DNA of 64,000 bases. Source: Pegoplata infirma. Taxonomy: Eukaryota > Arthropoda > Insecta > Diptera > Anthomyiidae. Below are positions 10,600 through 21,900 of this stretch, one piece after another; positions within the stretch are counted from its first letter, which is position 1; each line of letters opens with the position of its first letter. The DNA is taken from assembly GCA_963921195.1 (NCBI GenBank), contig OY992539.1, positions 131,282,682 through 131,346,681 of the forward strand, written 5' to 3'. Below the pieces are notes generated by a model. The model saw only the letters and a program-made list of their open reading frames with translations. It was not told the origin of the DNA and made no database searches. A program made the translations under genes and the position numbers.

Positions 10600-12606
10600 C
10601 ACTAAAATCCATGTTAATGAGTTGTCAAAGGTCAGGCAAAGGTCTGGTAAACCAACCTATTGGCCTTCTGATCCTAGGAAAATCCCAGATCTTATAGATT
10701 TTGGAGTCTCCAAGAATATTGATAGAAATAAAGTATCAGTTGAAACATCATTCGGCCTCTCTTCCGACCATTCTCCTGTCATAGTAAATTATTATAATGA
10801 TCCTAAGGAGCTGAGAAAACCCTGTGTATTAACGTCTTATAGAACCAATTGGTTAAAATATAAGAAATATATAAGTAGTCACATCCACACTGATCCAACA
10901 TTGGAGTGTGAGGGGGATATTGAAGAATGCGTACAGGACTTAACGTTCATTATGAGGTCAGCAGCTGAACACTCGACTCTTCAGAGTGAAATAACTTCAA
11001 ACCGTGAATCATATCTATCAAATTCTGAGATTGAAAAACTTATAACGCAAAAAAGAAAACTGAGAAGAGCATGGCAAAATTGTAGATCACCTGCTGCAAA
11101 GCAGAGGCTGTCAGAGGCTACATGAAAACTGAGAGAAGCCCTTCATTTAGAAGAGGATCGTAGAAATATGTCTTATAAAGAGGGACTGGAAAATTCAAGC
11201 TCCACCAATTATTCGTTGTGGAAGGCTGCAAAAAATATGAAAACACCGGTAGAGGGCGAGCCACCACTTAGAAATAAAAGTGGAAATTGGGCACGGAGTG
11301 ATGAAGACAAAGCGTGCACCTTCGCCGAACATTTATGTTCAGTTTTTGAACCAAATCCACCGGATCATGACTTTACGCTCCCTGAACCGCCTAACAGAGC
11401 TGATATTACTAATTTTATAATCAACCCTTACGAGGTTGAGACTATAATTAAGGATAATTTAAATCCTAAAAAAGCTCCTGGATGTGACCTCGTCACGCCG
11501 AGAATGATAAGAAACCTACCATTCATAGCAGTTATAACCCTCACAAAACTCTTTAACGCGATCTTGCTTCAAGGATATTTTCCAGATATGTGGAAAATTT
11601 CTGAAATTAAAATGATATCCAAGCCAGGAAAAGATTTAACTTTACCTTCATCATATAGACCTATTAGCTTGCTTCCGTGTCTGTCGAAATTATTTGAGAA
11701 AGTTTTTCTTAAAAAAATTATACCTTCCCTTGAAAACTGTAACGTTATTCCTGCTCACCAGTTTGGTTTCCGCGAAAAGCATGGAACAATAGAACAAGTA
11801 AACCGCATTACAAGCGAGATAAGAAAGGCCTACGAGGAAAAGAAATATTGTTCAGCGATTTTTCTTGACGTCGCACAGGCTTTCGACAAAGTCTGGCACG
11901 AGGGTCTATTAATTAAGGTAAAAGGTCTTTTACCCACCTGTACTCATAAGCTACTTGAATCCTATCTTCTTAACCGAAAATTCAGGGTAAAATATAAGGA
12001 TACTACATCTGGAGATTTTGAAATGAAAGCTGGAGTTCCGCAGGGAAGTGTACTTGGTCCTATTTTATATTTGATTTTTACATCAGATTTGCCAACTAAC
12101 GACCGTCTGCTAACGTCAACTTTTGCAGACGATACAGCAATTATTAGTACACACACCAACCCATCCGTTGCATCAATTGAACTTAATAACCATCTTAGAA
12201 TTGTGGAGACGTGGTTTAAAAATTGGCGAATAAAAGTCAATGCTTTGAAAAGCAAGCACGTTACTTTTACACTAAGAACAGGAACTTGTCCTCCTGTCTC
12301 CCTAAATGGAGAACATATCTTACAATCTAAGAATGTAACATACCTTGGCATTCATTTGGACAGGCGATTAACATGGCGAAAGCACATAGAAGCCAAGAGG
12401 CTTCAAATGAAGCTGAAATCCAGCAATTTACACTGGTTAATTAACAAATATTGCAAACTTAGCCTTGACTCAAAAGTCACCCTGTATAACTGTATATTAA
12501 AACCAATTTGGACCTACGGTATCCAACTTTATGGTACTGCAAGCGCATCCAATATAGAACTTATACAGAGGGCACAATCAAAATTTCTTAGATATATGGC
12601 CGCACA
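10600..12606 (+). pseudogene. Jockey-clade non-LTR retrotransposon, truncated, one stop codon
   Basis: One reading frame runs from the end of the endonuclease (KPTYWPSDPRKIPDLIDFG near 10658; SSDHSPVI near 10760) into reverse transcriptase (NPKKAPGCD near 11462, SYRPISLLPCLSKLFEKV near 11650, AIFLDVAQAFDKVWHEG, GVPQGSVLGPILY near 12032, and FADD near 12125). A single TGA at 11123-11125 interrupts it between endonuclease and RT; otherwise the frame holds for about 2.1 kb. ORF1 and the first part of the endonuclease are missing. The similarity stops near 12606, before the usual C-terminus. No RNase H domain is seen, as expected for Jockey. Both borders are approximate and no target duplication was found. 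Confidence 0.85.
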
Positions 12607-13104
12607 GTGGTCAATTTCGCGAGATAGCGGTCAAAACCCTATAACTTTTGACCGGATTGGTATTTTTTTACGCAATTTGTTTTGTTCAATAGGAGGGACT
12701 TTAAGCTTCAATTTGCGTGTTCAAACGTAAAAATCGACTGATAGGAACGTAAGTAATGTGGAGTTAAAAATGCATTTTAATTTTTTGTTGAGTTTCCATG
12801 TAAAAGTTGAATATTTTGACATTTTAAATAGGTATTTTATTTATAATTTCTTATTTTCTTCAATCGAATTTTACAACCAATACTTATTTAATATTCCTAA
12901 ACTTAATTTTGGTCAGAAAATGCCAACATTTGGCCCCTGACATTTATTTAGTCTCAATATTCACAGGGGCCAAAGGTTGGTTTTTTTTTGGAAGAAAGCT
13001 AATTCTTGTGAGGATTAAACTGAAAAATAACACTGAAATTCCCAACAATATCAATACACTCAAAAAAAAAAAAACTAGCAAAAAAAATGGTTAAAATTAG
13101 CAAA
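12607..13104. other. AT-rich stretch between retrotransposon and minisatellite
   Basis: No gene was recognised. A TACACTCAAAAAA motif at 13055 resembles the ends of the TA-flanked MITEs, and a matching TTTTGAGTGTA occurs at 16699. The sequence between them is too mixed to call one element. Confidence 0.45.
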
Positions 13105-14060
13105 AAAATGAATTTCAATTGGGCTTTTCTGAATTTCAATTACAATTTCTGAACTTCAATTGGGCTTTTCTGAATTTCAATTGTGATTTTCTGAATTTCT
13201 ATTGGGCTTTTCTGAATTTCAATTGTGCTTTTCTGAATTTCAACTATGATTTTCTGAATTGCAATTGTGATTATCTGAATTTCATTTGGGCTTTTCTGAA
13301 TTTCAATTGTGATTTTCTAAATTTCAAATGTGATTTTCTGAATTTCAATTGGGGTTTTCTGAATTTCAATTAGGATTTCTGAATTTCAATTGTGCTTTTC
13401 TGAATTTCAATTGGTCTTTTCTGAATTTCAATTGTGCTTTTCTGAATTTCAATTGAGCTTTTCTGAATTTCAATTGTGCTTTTCTGAATTTCAATTGTGC
13501 ATTTTTGAATTTCAATTGGGCTTTTCTGAATTTCAATTGTGATTTTCTGAATTTCAATTGTGATTTTCTAAATTTCAATTGGGCTTTTCTGAATTTCAAT
13601 TACGATTTCTGAATTTCAATTGGGCTTTTCTGAATTTCAATTACGATTTCTGAATTTTAAAATTGCTTTTCTGAATTTCAATTGTGCTTTTCTGAATTTC
13701 AATTGTGCTTTTCTGAATTTCAATTGGGCTTTTCTGAATTTCAATTACGATTTCTGAATTTCAATTGGGCTTTTCTGAATTTCAATTGTGATTTTCTGAA
13801 TTTCAATTGTGCTTTTCTGAATTTCAATTGGGCTTTTCTGAATTTCAATTGTGCTTTTCTGAATTTCAATTGATCTTTTCTGAATTTCAATTGGGCTTTT
13901 CTGAATTTCAATTTTGATTTCTGAATTTCAATTGGGTTTTTCTGAATTTCAATTGTGATTTCTGAATTTCAATTATGATTTCTGAATTTCAATTGTGCTT
14001 TTCTGAATTTTAATTGGGATTTCTGAATTACAATTGATCTTTTCTGAATTTCAATTGGAA
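13105..14060. repeat. 21-bp minisatellite, more than 40 units
   Basis: The array repeats a unit of about 21 bp, TTTTCTGAATTTCAATTG plus three variable bases (GGC, TGC, TGA and others). A minority of units are 20 bp. Most units lack stop codons in some frames on both strands, so long open frames of seven-residue repeats appear (FLNFNxx forward, KFRKxQL reverse). This follows from a period of 21 and is not evidence of a protein. The array directly abuts, and probably interrupts, the transposase remnant at 14061. Confidence 0.95.
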
Positions 14061-14824
14061 AAGGTGCAGTTGACGGCTCTGAACCAATATAAGTTTTTGT
14101 TAAACGTAATGGAACGAAAGAAATCATTAATAAATTGGCATCTGATGAATTTTCCGCATTACATTGTTTGTATTTTTTCTGGCCAGAGGACCCATCACAT
14201 CCCCATTTAGAAATTAAAGTCATGCTGCAATTTTTTAAACTTCTTTAAATAGTCAGCATCAAATGTCTTTAATAATCGTTCTGCAGTGTGTTCAAGAAGA
14301 TCCTGCAATTTTATTTCTGCTGAACATGAAGTTACACTAATAGCAGTTGGTGAAGGTAAGCAATCTTTTTTGGCAGAAACTATATCTCGATATGATGGAA
14401 AAATTCCACAATTTTTTTCATTGGTTCGCGTCCGCAATTCTGCATATTGTTTTTTAGTCATTTTCAAATCTAAAAATCGTGCAAATGCTTCTTCTGGAGT
14501 AAATTTATTTTCTTCAGTTGGTGTCGGCATACTTTCTAAAATCCATTTTGTGCGTCTGGGGCTTGCTTCGACTATTTTTTCAATGATAGCAATTTTACTC
14601 TTTTTAGTTTTCGATGTTCGAATTTGATGCAGAAATGAATCCTTTATGATGTTACAAGAAACTTCTTCATTGATATGTTTAAGCTTGCATCTTCGTGATC
14701 TTTCACTACAATTAACAATTGGCTTTGCTGGTCGACCACCTTTTCCAGTTTCCGTGGTAGTTACTGATGGCTTTTTAAAAATAAGTTTATTTCTTAGCCA
14801 TTCTTGGTTGCGTGAGTAAAACAA
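14061..14824 (-). pseudogene. Transib-like (RAG1-related) transposase remnant
   Basis: The minus strand encodes 205 residues (14824-14207), then after a one-base frame change about 55 more (from 14223). Seen in order: a basic segment KGGRPAKPIVNCSERSRR, FPSYRDIVSAKKDCLPS, a SCSAEIKLQDLLEHTAERL block, and SKWGCDGSSGQKKYKQ followed by LLMISFVPLRL. From knowledge of the family, Transib transposases and the RAG1 core carry the first catalytic Asp in such an xDGxxG context, followed by a hydrophobic strand ending in Leu/Ile. The protein stops where the 21-bp minisatellite begins, so the remaining catalytic residues are absent. The frameshift and truncation make it non-functional. The family call is from motif memory; an unknown domesticated relative is the alternative. 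Confidence 0.65.
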
Positions 14825-16039
14825 TTTCTTGTTTCTGGAACATTGATTGTACCGTTTTCTTAAAGTATTTAAAAAAGTTTTTTATTTTTAAGTTATGAAT
14901 TTTAATTTCTTGTTTGTCGCATATTTTGAAGAATGGATTATTCATTATATGTAAAATAATGTCGTTTTCATCTTTCCGTTCAAAATATATATCAGATAGA
15001 ACACTGTAACTGAATTAAGCCATTGTTTAAAAAATAATGAAGAAAAAAAATGAATGCATGGATTAATATACTATTGCTCGAAGTTTCAACATGATCTTTT
15101 TTACCTCTTTGAAACATAATATAACAGGTGCTTGGTTTTACCAGTTATTTGCATTGGTTTTAAATTTATTTGCAATTTTCAGGTATTTAAGTTATGTAAT
15201 ATTAGATGGCAAAAAAATCATTTTTTACCTTTTCTAAATGAATTGCCAGATACCACATAATTTGGGAGTTCTATTGTCATTTTTGTAAAAATTTTGATAC
15301 ACCCTTCTATGTGGACTAGGTCCAAATATGGGCCAACTTCTCCTAATTTCAACAGAATTATTTTTTGGGTCAATAAGAACTCGTGTACAAAATTTCATCA
15401 AAATATATGCATAATAGCCACTTCCACATACAAATAACTTCTCAAAAAATATGACGTGCATTTGTACCGAATATCTTACCTTGGGTCAGAAAAATTGCTG
15501 TAGCTCAAAAAGTGCAGTTCCGATGCATGGACATGTATATATAGGAATGTTGGGGAGAGTTAGGACTACAAAATAGTAAATTTGTGTTTTGACTCAGCTT
15601 GACTCACAGGAGTTGTGCTCTATGAAGTAGGAAATTTCCGAGAAATTTTACCTTTTTTAAAAAAAATATTTAAATTATTCTGAAAACAGTAGAGCTTCAA
15701 TTTTTTTACCAGTAATAGAAAATAAGTTAAGTTACAACACAAAATTTATTTCGTCCAAAAATCTTGAAAAACAAAAAAGTTATGATCATTTAAACTTTAA
15801 AAATTAACTAAAAATATCATAAATTTACTAAATTCTGAAAAAGCCCATTTTGGATCACCCTGTTCTCAGTGAAATAGTTGAAATAGAGTTCTAATTTTTT
15901 GGCTCCCGAGGTTTACTACTGTCTACTTTCATATGAGTCTAATAACTTTAAGATCGGAGAACAAAAACCAAAAGGAGTTTTGGCCGCTATCTCAAAATAT
16001 TGACCACAGTGGGCCGGTGCGCCATGGTTTATTCGCAAC
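14825..16039. other. Non-coding repetitive stretch
   Basis: No gene was found. 15234-15461 resembles, in inverted orientation, a stretch near 23920-24030 (phrases around GGACTAGGTCCAAATATGG and GGCTAGGTCTAAACATGG), so it is probably an old dispersed repeat. The rest, including 15480-15900, showed no recognisable structure. Confidence 0.5.
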
Positions 16040-16329
16040 AAGGACAAGATATGCTGATAAACTTCGCAAAAAGGACAAGATATGCTGATAAACTGGAAAA
16101 TCACCCAAACCCCTTGGCTAGAGTGTTGACACGAACCCAGGGACATTCAAGGCTGCGTCGTGCAGACTTGCCGCCCTTGTAACTATGAGGCCCATATAAC
16201 AAAATGGCTCCTTTGGAGTGTCTATTATTTTAAGTTAGAGTTTTAAGATTTAAATACTTATTGTTAGGCCTAAGAAAGGCGATTCAATAATAGCCAAAAT
16301 AAAGTGAATATAAAAAAAAAAAAAAAAAA
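16040..16329 (+). mobile_element. 3-prime end of a Jockey-type retrotransposon with poly(A)
   Basis: A short plus-strand frame ends in RYADKLENHPNPLARVLT...RLRRADLPPL (stop near 16182). This resembles the C-terminus of Jockey-clade ORF2 (HPN...LA...RRLKR). About 130 bp of 3-prime UTR follows, with AATAAA near 16300 and a run of A from about 16311 to 16329. A 23-bp duplication (AGGACAAGATATGCTGATAA and onward) lies at about 16049 and 16072. It could be the missing end of the element at 10600-12606, separated by later insertions, but this is not shown. Confidence 0.6.
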
Positions 16330-16719
16330 GGTCAGAAAAAGTTAAAATTTGGCAACCTTTGTTATTAGTCTCAATCGTTTTAACTATATAAAAAACTCAT
16401 AAAAACGTTAGAAACTATTCCTGTAAAATTACAAAATAATTTGCTAAAAATATCGTTTTGATTGCATAAAAAACAAAAAATATTTCTGCATAATTGAAAA
16501 ATAATCTGCTAAAATTATGTTTAAAAATATTTTGAAAATCAGCAAACCGAATCAGTAACAACGCAGTAAAATATCTGTTATTTTCTTAAATTGAATGACA
16601 GAGATTTTAGTTAAAATATCCATTTTAGCATAAAATCTGCGAAAAGTTTTCCAAATCAAATTGAAAGTCGTTTTACAGATTTTTGGGCCGAGTTTTTCTT
16701 TTGAGTGTAGTTTTAAAGG
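16330..16719. other. AT-rich stretch without a gene
   Basis: Only a TTTTGAGTGTA motif at 16699-16709, resembling one end of the TA-flanked MITEs, was noticed. Confidence 0.5.
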
Positions 16720-16774
16720 TATATTATCCAGTTTGTGTTTAACGACTTTTTTTCATTCTTGTCGGACGGTGTAA
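16720..16774. repeat. Solitary end of the TTACACCGTCCGACA element
   Basis: The segment ends in GTCGGACGGTGTAA and resembles the right end of the complete element at 33481-34066, including TTTGTGTTTAACGACTTTTT. Only this end is present; the next base begins a retrotransposon fragment. Confidence 0.65.
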
Positions 16775-16897
16775 TCTATACACAGCATGCATTAACTGGT
16801 CGCATATTCCTTTAAAATGGAGGGATACCAGAGTCGTCTTTATCCCAAAGGCTGGAAAAATTCCCACACAGCTCCAATGGATTTTAGACCAATTAGT
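16772..16897 (+). mobile_element. Short internal fragment of the LOA-type retrotransposon
   Basis: About 125 bp match 52103-52235 in ORF2 of the full element (TGGAGGGATACCAGAGTCG, CCCACACAGCTCC and so on), within the reverse transcriptase. Neither end of a full element is present. It is joined to the solitary element end before it through a few shared bases, as if by end joining. Confidence 0.85.
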
Positions 16898-17126
16898 ATT
16901 AGGGGGGGGCACCTTTCCCTTGCGATTTTTAACTTCTTCTAAGATAAGAATGTTGCATTTGCTTACCAAAAGGCTGGTTTAGTTCTCCGTGGGCGAACTT
17001 TTTTCCCCTTGGTCCGATTTTGCCCATTTCCGAACTCAACCTCCCTAGGAAATAAAACATATTCGTGCCAAACTTCGGAAGTCCAGCTCTTTTATTTTGG
17101 ACTGTATCGTATCCTCTACAGAAGAA
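16898..17126. other. Unassigned repetitive-looking sequence
   Basis: It begins with a G-run (16902-16909) and has no lasting open frame. No match elsewhere in the window was identified. Confidence 0.4.
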
Positions 17127-17272
17127 CGGACGGACATCGCTAGAATGTCTTGGACCCAATCACTGATCAATACAATATATATACTTTATGGGGTCCTAGA
17201 CTGATATTTCGATGCGTTACACACGGAATGACAAAGTGATAACCCATACTGTGGTTGGAGGGTATAAAAAAA
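17127..17272 (+). repeat. TACCCTCC family, 3-prime part only
   Basis: Only the last 145 bp of the family are present: CGGACATCGCTAGAATGTC, the TATATATACTTTATGGGGTC block and GGAGGGTATAAAAA. An A/G-rich tract follows (17260-17320). Confidence 0.85.
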
Positions 17273-17921
17273 AGAAAAAGAAAGGAAAAGAAAGAAAAAG
17301 AAGAAAAAAAATAAAGGAGAATGAAGTAAATTTTCTAAAAATTTTCCGAAAGAAAAAAAAGCTCAAAATCCAAAAATTTTTTCATAGAAAAAAGTCGGAA
17401 AATTTTTATACGAAAATTTTTAAAGAAAAATGTGACTTAATCTGACAATTTTTTGTGAAAAAATATCAATCTTATTACGAATTTTTGTATAAAAAAATGA
17501 CTTAGAACATGTTTTTTTTTTTAAATATTTGATTTGAAATTTCTTCAAATTTTAAAAATGTTGGTAGTCTTACGTATATTTAACTATTTTGGAAAATTTT
17601 TTCAGAATGTGTTAGGATCGGTCAAAGAATCTGAGACGTTTTCCATAGAAAAAGGTACAAAAAATCTCTAAAATTTTTCACGTCCTCAACAATTTTCCTT
17701 TGCGGATTTTTGTAGAACAATTCCCGAATTCTAAAAGTCTAAGAATCTGAGATTTTTTTTTATAAGGAAAAATATCTTAGAGTCTGAGACTTATTTATAG
17801 GAAAAAGGTCTCAAAATTTGAGACATATTTATAGGGAAATGGTCGCAGAATCTGATACTTTTTCGATAGGAAAAGGGTTTTAAGAATCTAAGACATTTTC
17901 TATAGGAAGAAAGTCTTATAG

Positions 17922-18417
17922 CATGTTTCCAGTGGCATGATTTGGGCAAATCAGAGTGTTTTGAGGAAATCATGTCATTTTCTACATGTTTTCCCATACA
18001 TTTTTCATATGAGCAAAACATCTCAAATTGGTTGTTTTGGTACAAAACATGTCGACTTTTTAAACTCACCACTTGTTTTGGTCAGTGCAACACTGTATTT
18101 TATATTCGAAAATCAAAGCTACTCATTCGTAGTGAGTGTTCTCTAGAAGAAGAAGACATTTTTTTTTTTTTTTAATATTAAAATAATTTACAATTAGTTG
18201 TTTAAACATCTTTATATAATTATAATAAACTACAAAATTAATTGTTTTTGATAATTATTTTCCTAATTTTGTTGTTTTAACTATTTTGTGGAGAAAACGT
18301 CAAATTAATTACGAAAATTCGTAATTAGTTTGACGTTGCAAATCACTTCAACTTGAGTGGAAACAGCTCGAAGTGTTTTGCTCAAATCAAGTGTTTTTGA
18401 TCTGAATGGAAACATGG
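17922..18417. mobile_element. MITE with CATGTTTCCA ends
   Basis: The left end CATGTTTCCAGTGG and the right end TGGAAACATG are inverted. Imperfect inverted similarity continues inward (GGGCAAATCAGAGTGTTTTG against AAGTGTTTTGCTCAAATC). It lies inside the 30-bp repeat array. No clear target duplication was found and it has no coding capacity. Confidence 0.65.
18296..18337. repeat. Near-perfect 42-bp palindrome
   Basis: AACGTCAAATTAATTACGAA is followed directly by its complement with one mismatch, ending TTTGACGTT. It lies inside the CATGTTTCCA MITE and may be a sub-terminal hairpin of that element. Confidence 0.85.
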
Positions 18418-18822
18418 TTTTAGAATCTCTGAATTTGAGACTTATTTTAAGGAACAAGGTCTCAAAATCTGAATCTTTTTTAAAAAGAAAAAGGTCTCAA
18501 AGTCGAAGACTGTTTTTGTTGAAAAAAGTCTCAGAAGTTGAAACTTACTCAATTGGAAGAAGGTCGCAGAATCTGAGACTTTTTCTTTACGAAAAAGGTC
18601 TGAGAATCTGAGACTTTTTCTTTAAGAATCTGGAATTTTTTCTATAGGAAAATTGTCTGAGACTTTTTCTATAGAAAAAAGGTCTCGGAATCTAAAATTA
18701 TTTCAGTACGACAAATCTAATAATATAAGACATTTTCTATAGTAAAAATATCTCGAAAATGCTTTAAAATATTAGACTTTTTCTATAGTAAAAGGTCTCA
18801 GAATCTGAGAATGTTTCTGTTA

Positions 18823-19800
18823 AAAACAAGTAGAAAAGTTAAATTCGACTTGGCCGAATCTATGAATACCCTCCACAACGCCCATTTTAAGTGATAGTAA
18901 ATTTTCTAACGTGAAAAAAATAACAGTTATGATTAGAAATATATTATTTTGTGTAAAAAATTTTTTTTTAGTAATTTTTGAAAAAAAAAAAATACTAATT
19001 TTTTTTGAGTGTAAAATTTTTTCGAATTTTAAATTCAAAAAAAAATTTGCAAATTTTTTTTTTTGAGTGTAAAATTTTTTCGAATTTTATATTCAAAAAA
19101 AAAATTACTAATTTTTTTTTTGAGTGTAAAATTTTTTTTGAGTGTAAGATTTTTTTCGGGTGTATTTTTTTTTTTTTTGTTTTGGTATAAAAATATTTTT
19201 GAGTGACAAAAATACGTTTTAAAATATTTTTGTGACTTGCCAATGGTTTTAAAACAGGTTTAACGGGTTTTCACCACGTGAATTTAAGGTGAAGCTAATC
19301 TGATATTCACGGTTTTGCTAATAACTTTTGAACCACTGGACCGATTTGGGTGAAATTCAATACGAACGAGGCTGGAGGAACGAAAAATATATATGCCAAG
19401 CTTCAGCATCCTCAGAATTGATTTTCGAAAGTTATAGTGCTTTTTATCTCATAAATTCACGAAAAACCCTTGCCGAAATTCAGTCTTTTGCACATAACTT
19501 TTGAACCACTGGACCGATTTCGCTGGATTGCAATACCAACCTGACCAGGTAAATGCCCAACATATATGCCAAACTTCAGGAGCCTCCGTAAAGTCTTTCA
19601 AAAGTTAGCGTGTTTTCAACAGACAGACAGACAGACAGACGGACGGACGGACGGACGGACATCGCTAGATCGTCTTAAAATCGATCGAGGATCATGAATA
19701 TATATACTTTATGGGGTCCTAGACCAATATTTCGAGGTGTTACAAACGGAATGACAAACTTATATATACCCTCTATCACTAGAGTGGAGGGTATAAAAAA
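18823..19800 (+). repeat. TACCCTCC family, long copy 2
   Basis: It starts AAACAAGTAGAAAAGTTAAA and then TTCGACTTGGCCGAA, a variant of the 5-prime hairpin. It carries a series of TTTTTTGAGTGTAAAATTTT units (about 19000-19160) missing in copies 1 and 3. Two copies of an ACTTTTGAACCACTGGACCG sentence and a GACA/GACG microsatellite (19619-19660) follow. The end is a hairpin, ACCCTCTATCACTAGAGTGG, then AGGGTATAAAAA. It matches 55121-56137 in the opposite direction. Confidence 0.88.
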
Positions 19801-19908
19801 TTTTAAAATCTAAAAACGTTTCTATGCGAAAAAAGTCCCATATTCTGAGACATTTTTCGTAAAGAAGAAGTCTTAAATTCTAAGACATTTGAAAAATTCT
19901 CAGATTTA

Positions 19909-21054
19909 GAGTCCCCGCACAACAATGTCGGTGACGTTTTTTTCACACAAATTTGGCATGAAAAAACGCTCGACCGAAATCCGCCAGAATAAAATCAATT
20001 TTATTTTTGTGTCGGTTTCTCTCTCTCCCATAATTTTTGAAATGAAAATGTTGCCACTTTTTTACAAATATTTCGATTTTTTTCGATAAAGTAAACAAAA
20101 AAATATGATCTCTAAAAAGAAAAAATATTAAAATTAAAAAAAAAAAAAACAGCAAAAAAATAAATCAATATGAAAAAATCATATTGATTACACCGCTCTA
20201 CAAATCTGAGGTTTGTCGCTGCGTTTTGGATGAAACCAAAAAAAGTTGATAGAGTTTGGTGCCCCGATTCCAAAACTGTCACTCAAATTTTTCTATCACG
20301 TCACAATTTTGAGAAAATCGCGGATAAAGTGTCAAAAAATGCCCATTTTGACCATTTTTGAACGCCTATAAAATAAGATCCTGACATGCAAATGACTTGG
20401 TATCTAGCTCATTCGAAAGTGTGTAATTTTCTCTTTTAGACAAGATCAAATCTTCTTGGAATTTAATTTTCTAAAATGGTAAAAAAATCATTAGCCACAA
20501 GTGCTATAAATCTAAAATTTACGTATGAATTTGTATGGAAATTTGTTAAAAAACACTGTGTAAATAAACTTAATATTGAAAAAATGGAAGGTTTTTTGCT
20601 AATGATTTTTTTACCATTTTAGAAAATTAAATTTTTAGAACATTTTATCTTATCTTTAAGAGAAAATTACAGGCTTTCGAATGAGCTTGATACCAAGTCA
20701 TTTGCATGTCAGGATATAATTTTATAAGCTTTTAAAAAGGGTAAAAAATGCCCTTTTTCGGCCCTTTAACCGCGAATTACTCAAAATCCTGATGTGATAG
20801 ACAAATTTGGGCTCCGGATTTGGAATCAGCGCAACAGACACCATCCAAATCACTAACCAGAATCCAATACGCATTTTCTTGTTGAGCTGTGTTATTAACA
20901 ATACAATTAATTTAAATAAAAAAGTGACGAAAAAGTGAAAAACTAGTGTAAACATCAACATATGACAGAATTTTCCGCTGCTGTATTTGTTTTGCGCCTA
21001 TATTCTCTCATGACCGAAAACGTCAACCGCTCCGACATTGTTGTGCGGGGACTC
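19909..21054. mobile_element. 1.15-kb foldback-type element with GAGTCCCCGCACAACA ends
   Basis: The terminal inverted repeat GAGTCCCCGCACAACAATG is perfect over at least 20 bp at both ends, and TTA flanks it on each side (19906-19908 and 21055-21057). The interior also folds back: CATGCAAATGACTTGGTAT near 20384 has its complement near 20692. A TTA target duplication is what PIF/Harbinger elements make, but no transposase is present. The small open frame across the right end is not conserved. Confidence 0.8.
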
Positions 21055-21255
21055 TTAGAAAAATTAAAAAAAAAAATTAACACACCTCCTTTGGCAAAAA
21101 CAAATAAATTTCATGATTTTAAAGCTCTCCCATCACTTTTTTTGCAAAAGAAACGTATCTCTGTTTTTGCTCGGCCGACAAATCATAATAATTTTTTTTT
21201 TATTCAAAGTAAAATAAAATATCCCCCCTCAAACCCAAAAGCTGTACCCGCCACT

Positions 21256-21366
21256 GAACGACAGGGACTAGAAGGGAAACCTATTACAGTCCCATGGTAT
21301 CACAATGGACCTCAGAGTATACGTGTGTTGACGTAAAACGTCAGCGGCCACTTACAACCTAACCTA
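21256..21366 (+). mobile_element. 3-prime end of the LOA-type retrotransposon
   Basis: It matches the last ORF2 codons and the 3-prime UTR of the element at 49231 (AACGACAGGGACTAG, GACGTAAAACGTCAGC), ending in CCTAACCTAA. The insertion is only about 110 bp long. GACGTAAAACGTC in the 3-prime UTR is a small palindrome kept in all copies. Confidence 0.85.
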
Positions 21367-21900
21367 AGCTCAAAATTATGTTAGCTGTAACCAGTATAAA
21401 TTTCACAGCAATCGGTCCAGTACTTACTGAGTGGCCGAATTATTAAAAAAAAAAATCGATAATAAACAACTGTGCTCTAACTTTTTTTTTTTTTTTTAGT
21501 TTTGATATAACTTTTAACCCCCAAAAGGCACCTGTTAATTTTGTCCGATTTTGCTAAAAATTGAAACATAGAGATTTTAGGCCAAAACGAAACATAATTT
21601 AACTGTGCCACCCTAATATACAGTGCAAAAAAATCTCTGTTACTAATAACCACTTATTTTTGGTGACTTCTTGTTTAAAAATATTAGAAAAAAAAATTTT
21701 TTAATGATTAAAAAACTAAAAATAAAATACTTTTTTCCAAATTAAAAAAAAAAAAAATTGTGTCGATGGCAATTTCAACCATAACCAATAGATAATCCAT
21801 GACTAATTTTAATTATCACTTTATTTATTAATCGTAAATTTAAATTACCAAAAATAAACTCTTCCTCATTTTTTCCTCTTCTTTCTGTTCACCCATCTAG
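21367..21900. other. Sequence upstream of the first recognised spaetzle-family exon
   Basis: No gene is visible. The last 40 bases are pyrimidine-rich (TTCCTCTTCTTTCTGTTCAC) and end with the acceptor AG at 21899-21900, so this is intron sequence of the gene that follows. Confidence 0.7.

Larger units (their letters stand above)
17600..18822. repeat. Degenerate 30-bp repeat, TCTGAGACTTTTTCTATAGG
   Basis: Loosely repeated units of about 30-35 bp with the core TCTGAGACTTTTTCTATAGG and AAAAAGGTCTCAGAA cover 17600-17921 and 18418-18822. A MITE at 17922-18417 interrupts them. The same repeat recurs at 19801-19905, 47630-47790, 54760-55080 and 57542-58130. The core is partly palindromic (CTCAGAATCTGAG). 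Confidence 0.85.

Noticed and set aside
13119..13873. Long open frames within the 21-bp array (FLNFN and KFRKAQL repeats)
   Set aside because: They follow from the unit length being a multiple of three; frames are open on both strands and no start context or conserved end is seen.
13105..14060. CRISPR-like array
   Set aside because: Units are directly adjacent with three variable bases, not repeats with unique spacers, and the genome is eukaryotic.
17212..17445. 77-residue Lys/Arg-rich frame
   Set aside because: Translation of an A/G-rich tract after a dispersed repeat; low complexity, no conserved counterpart.
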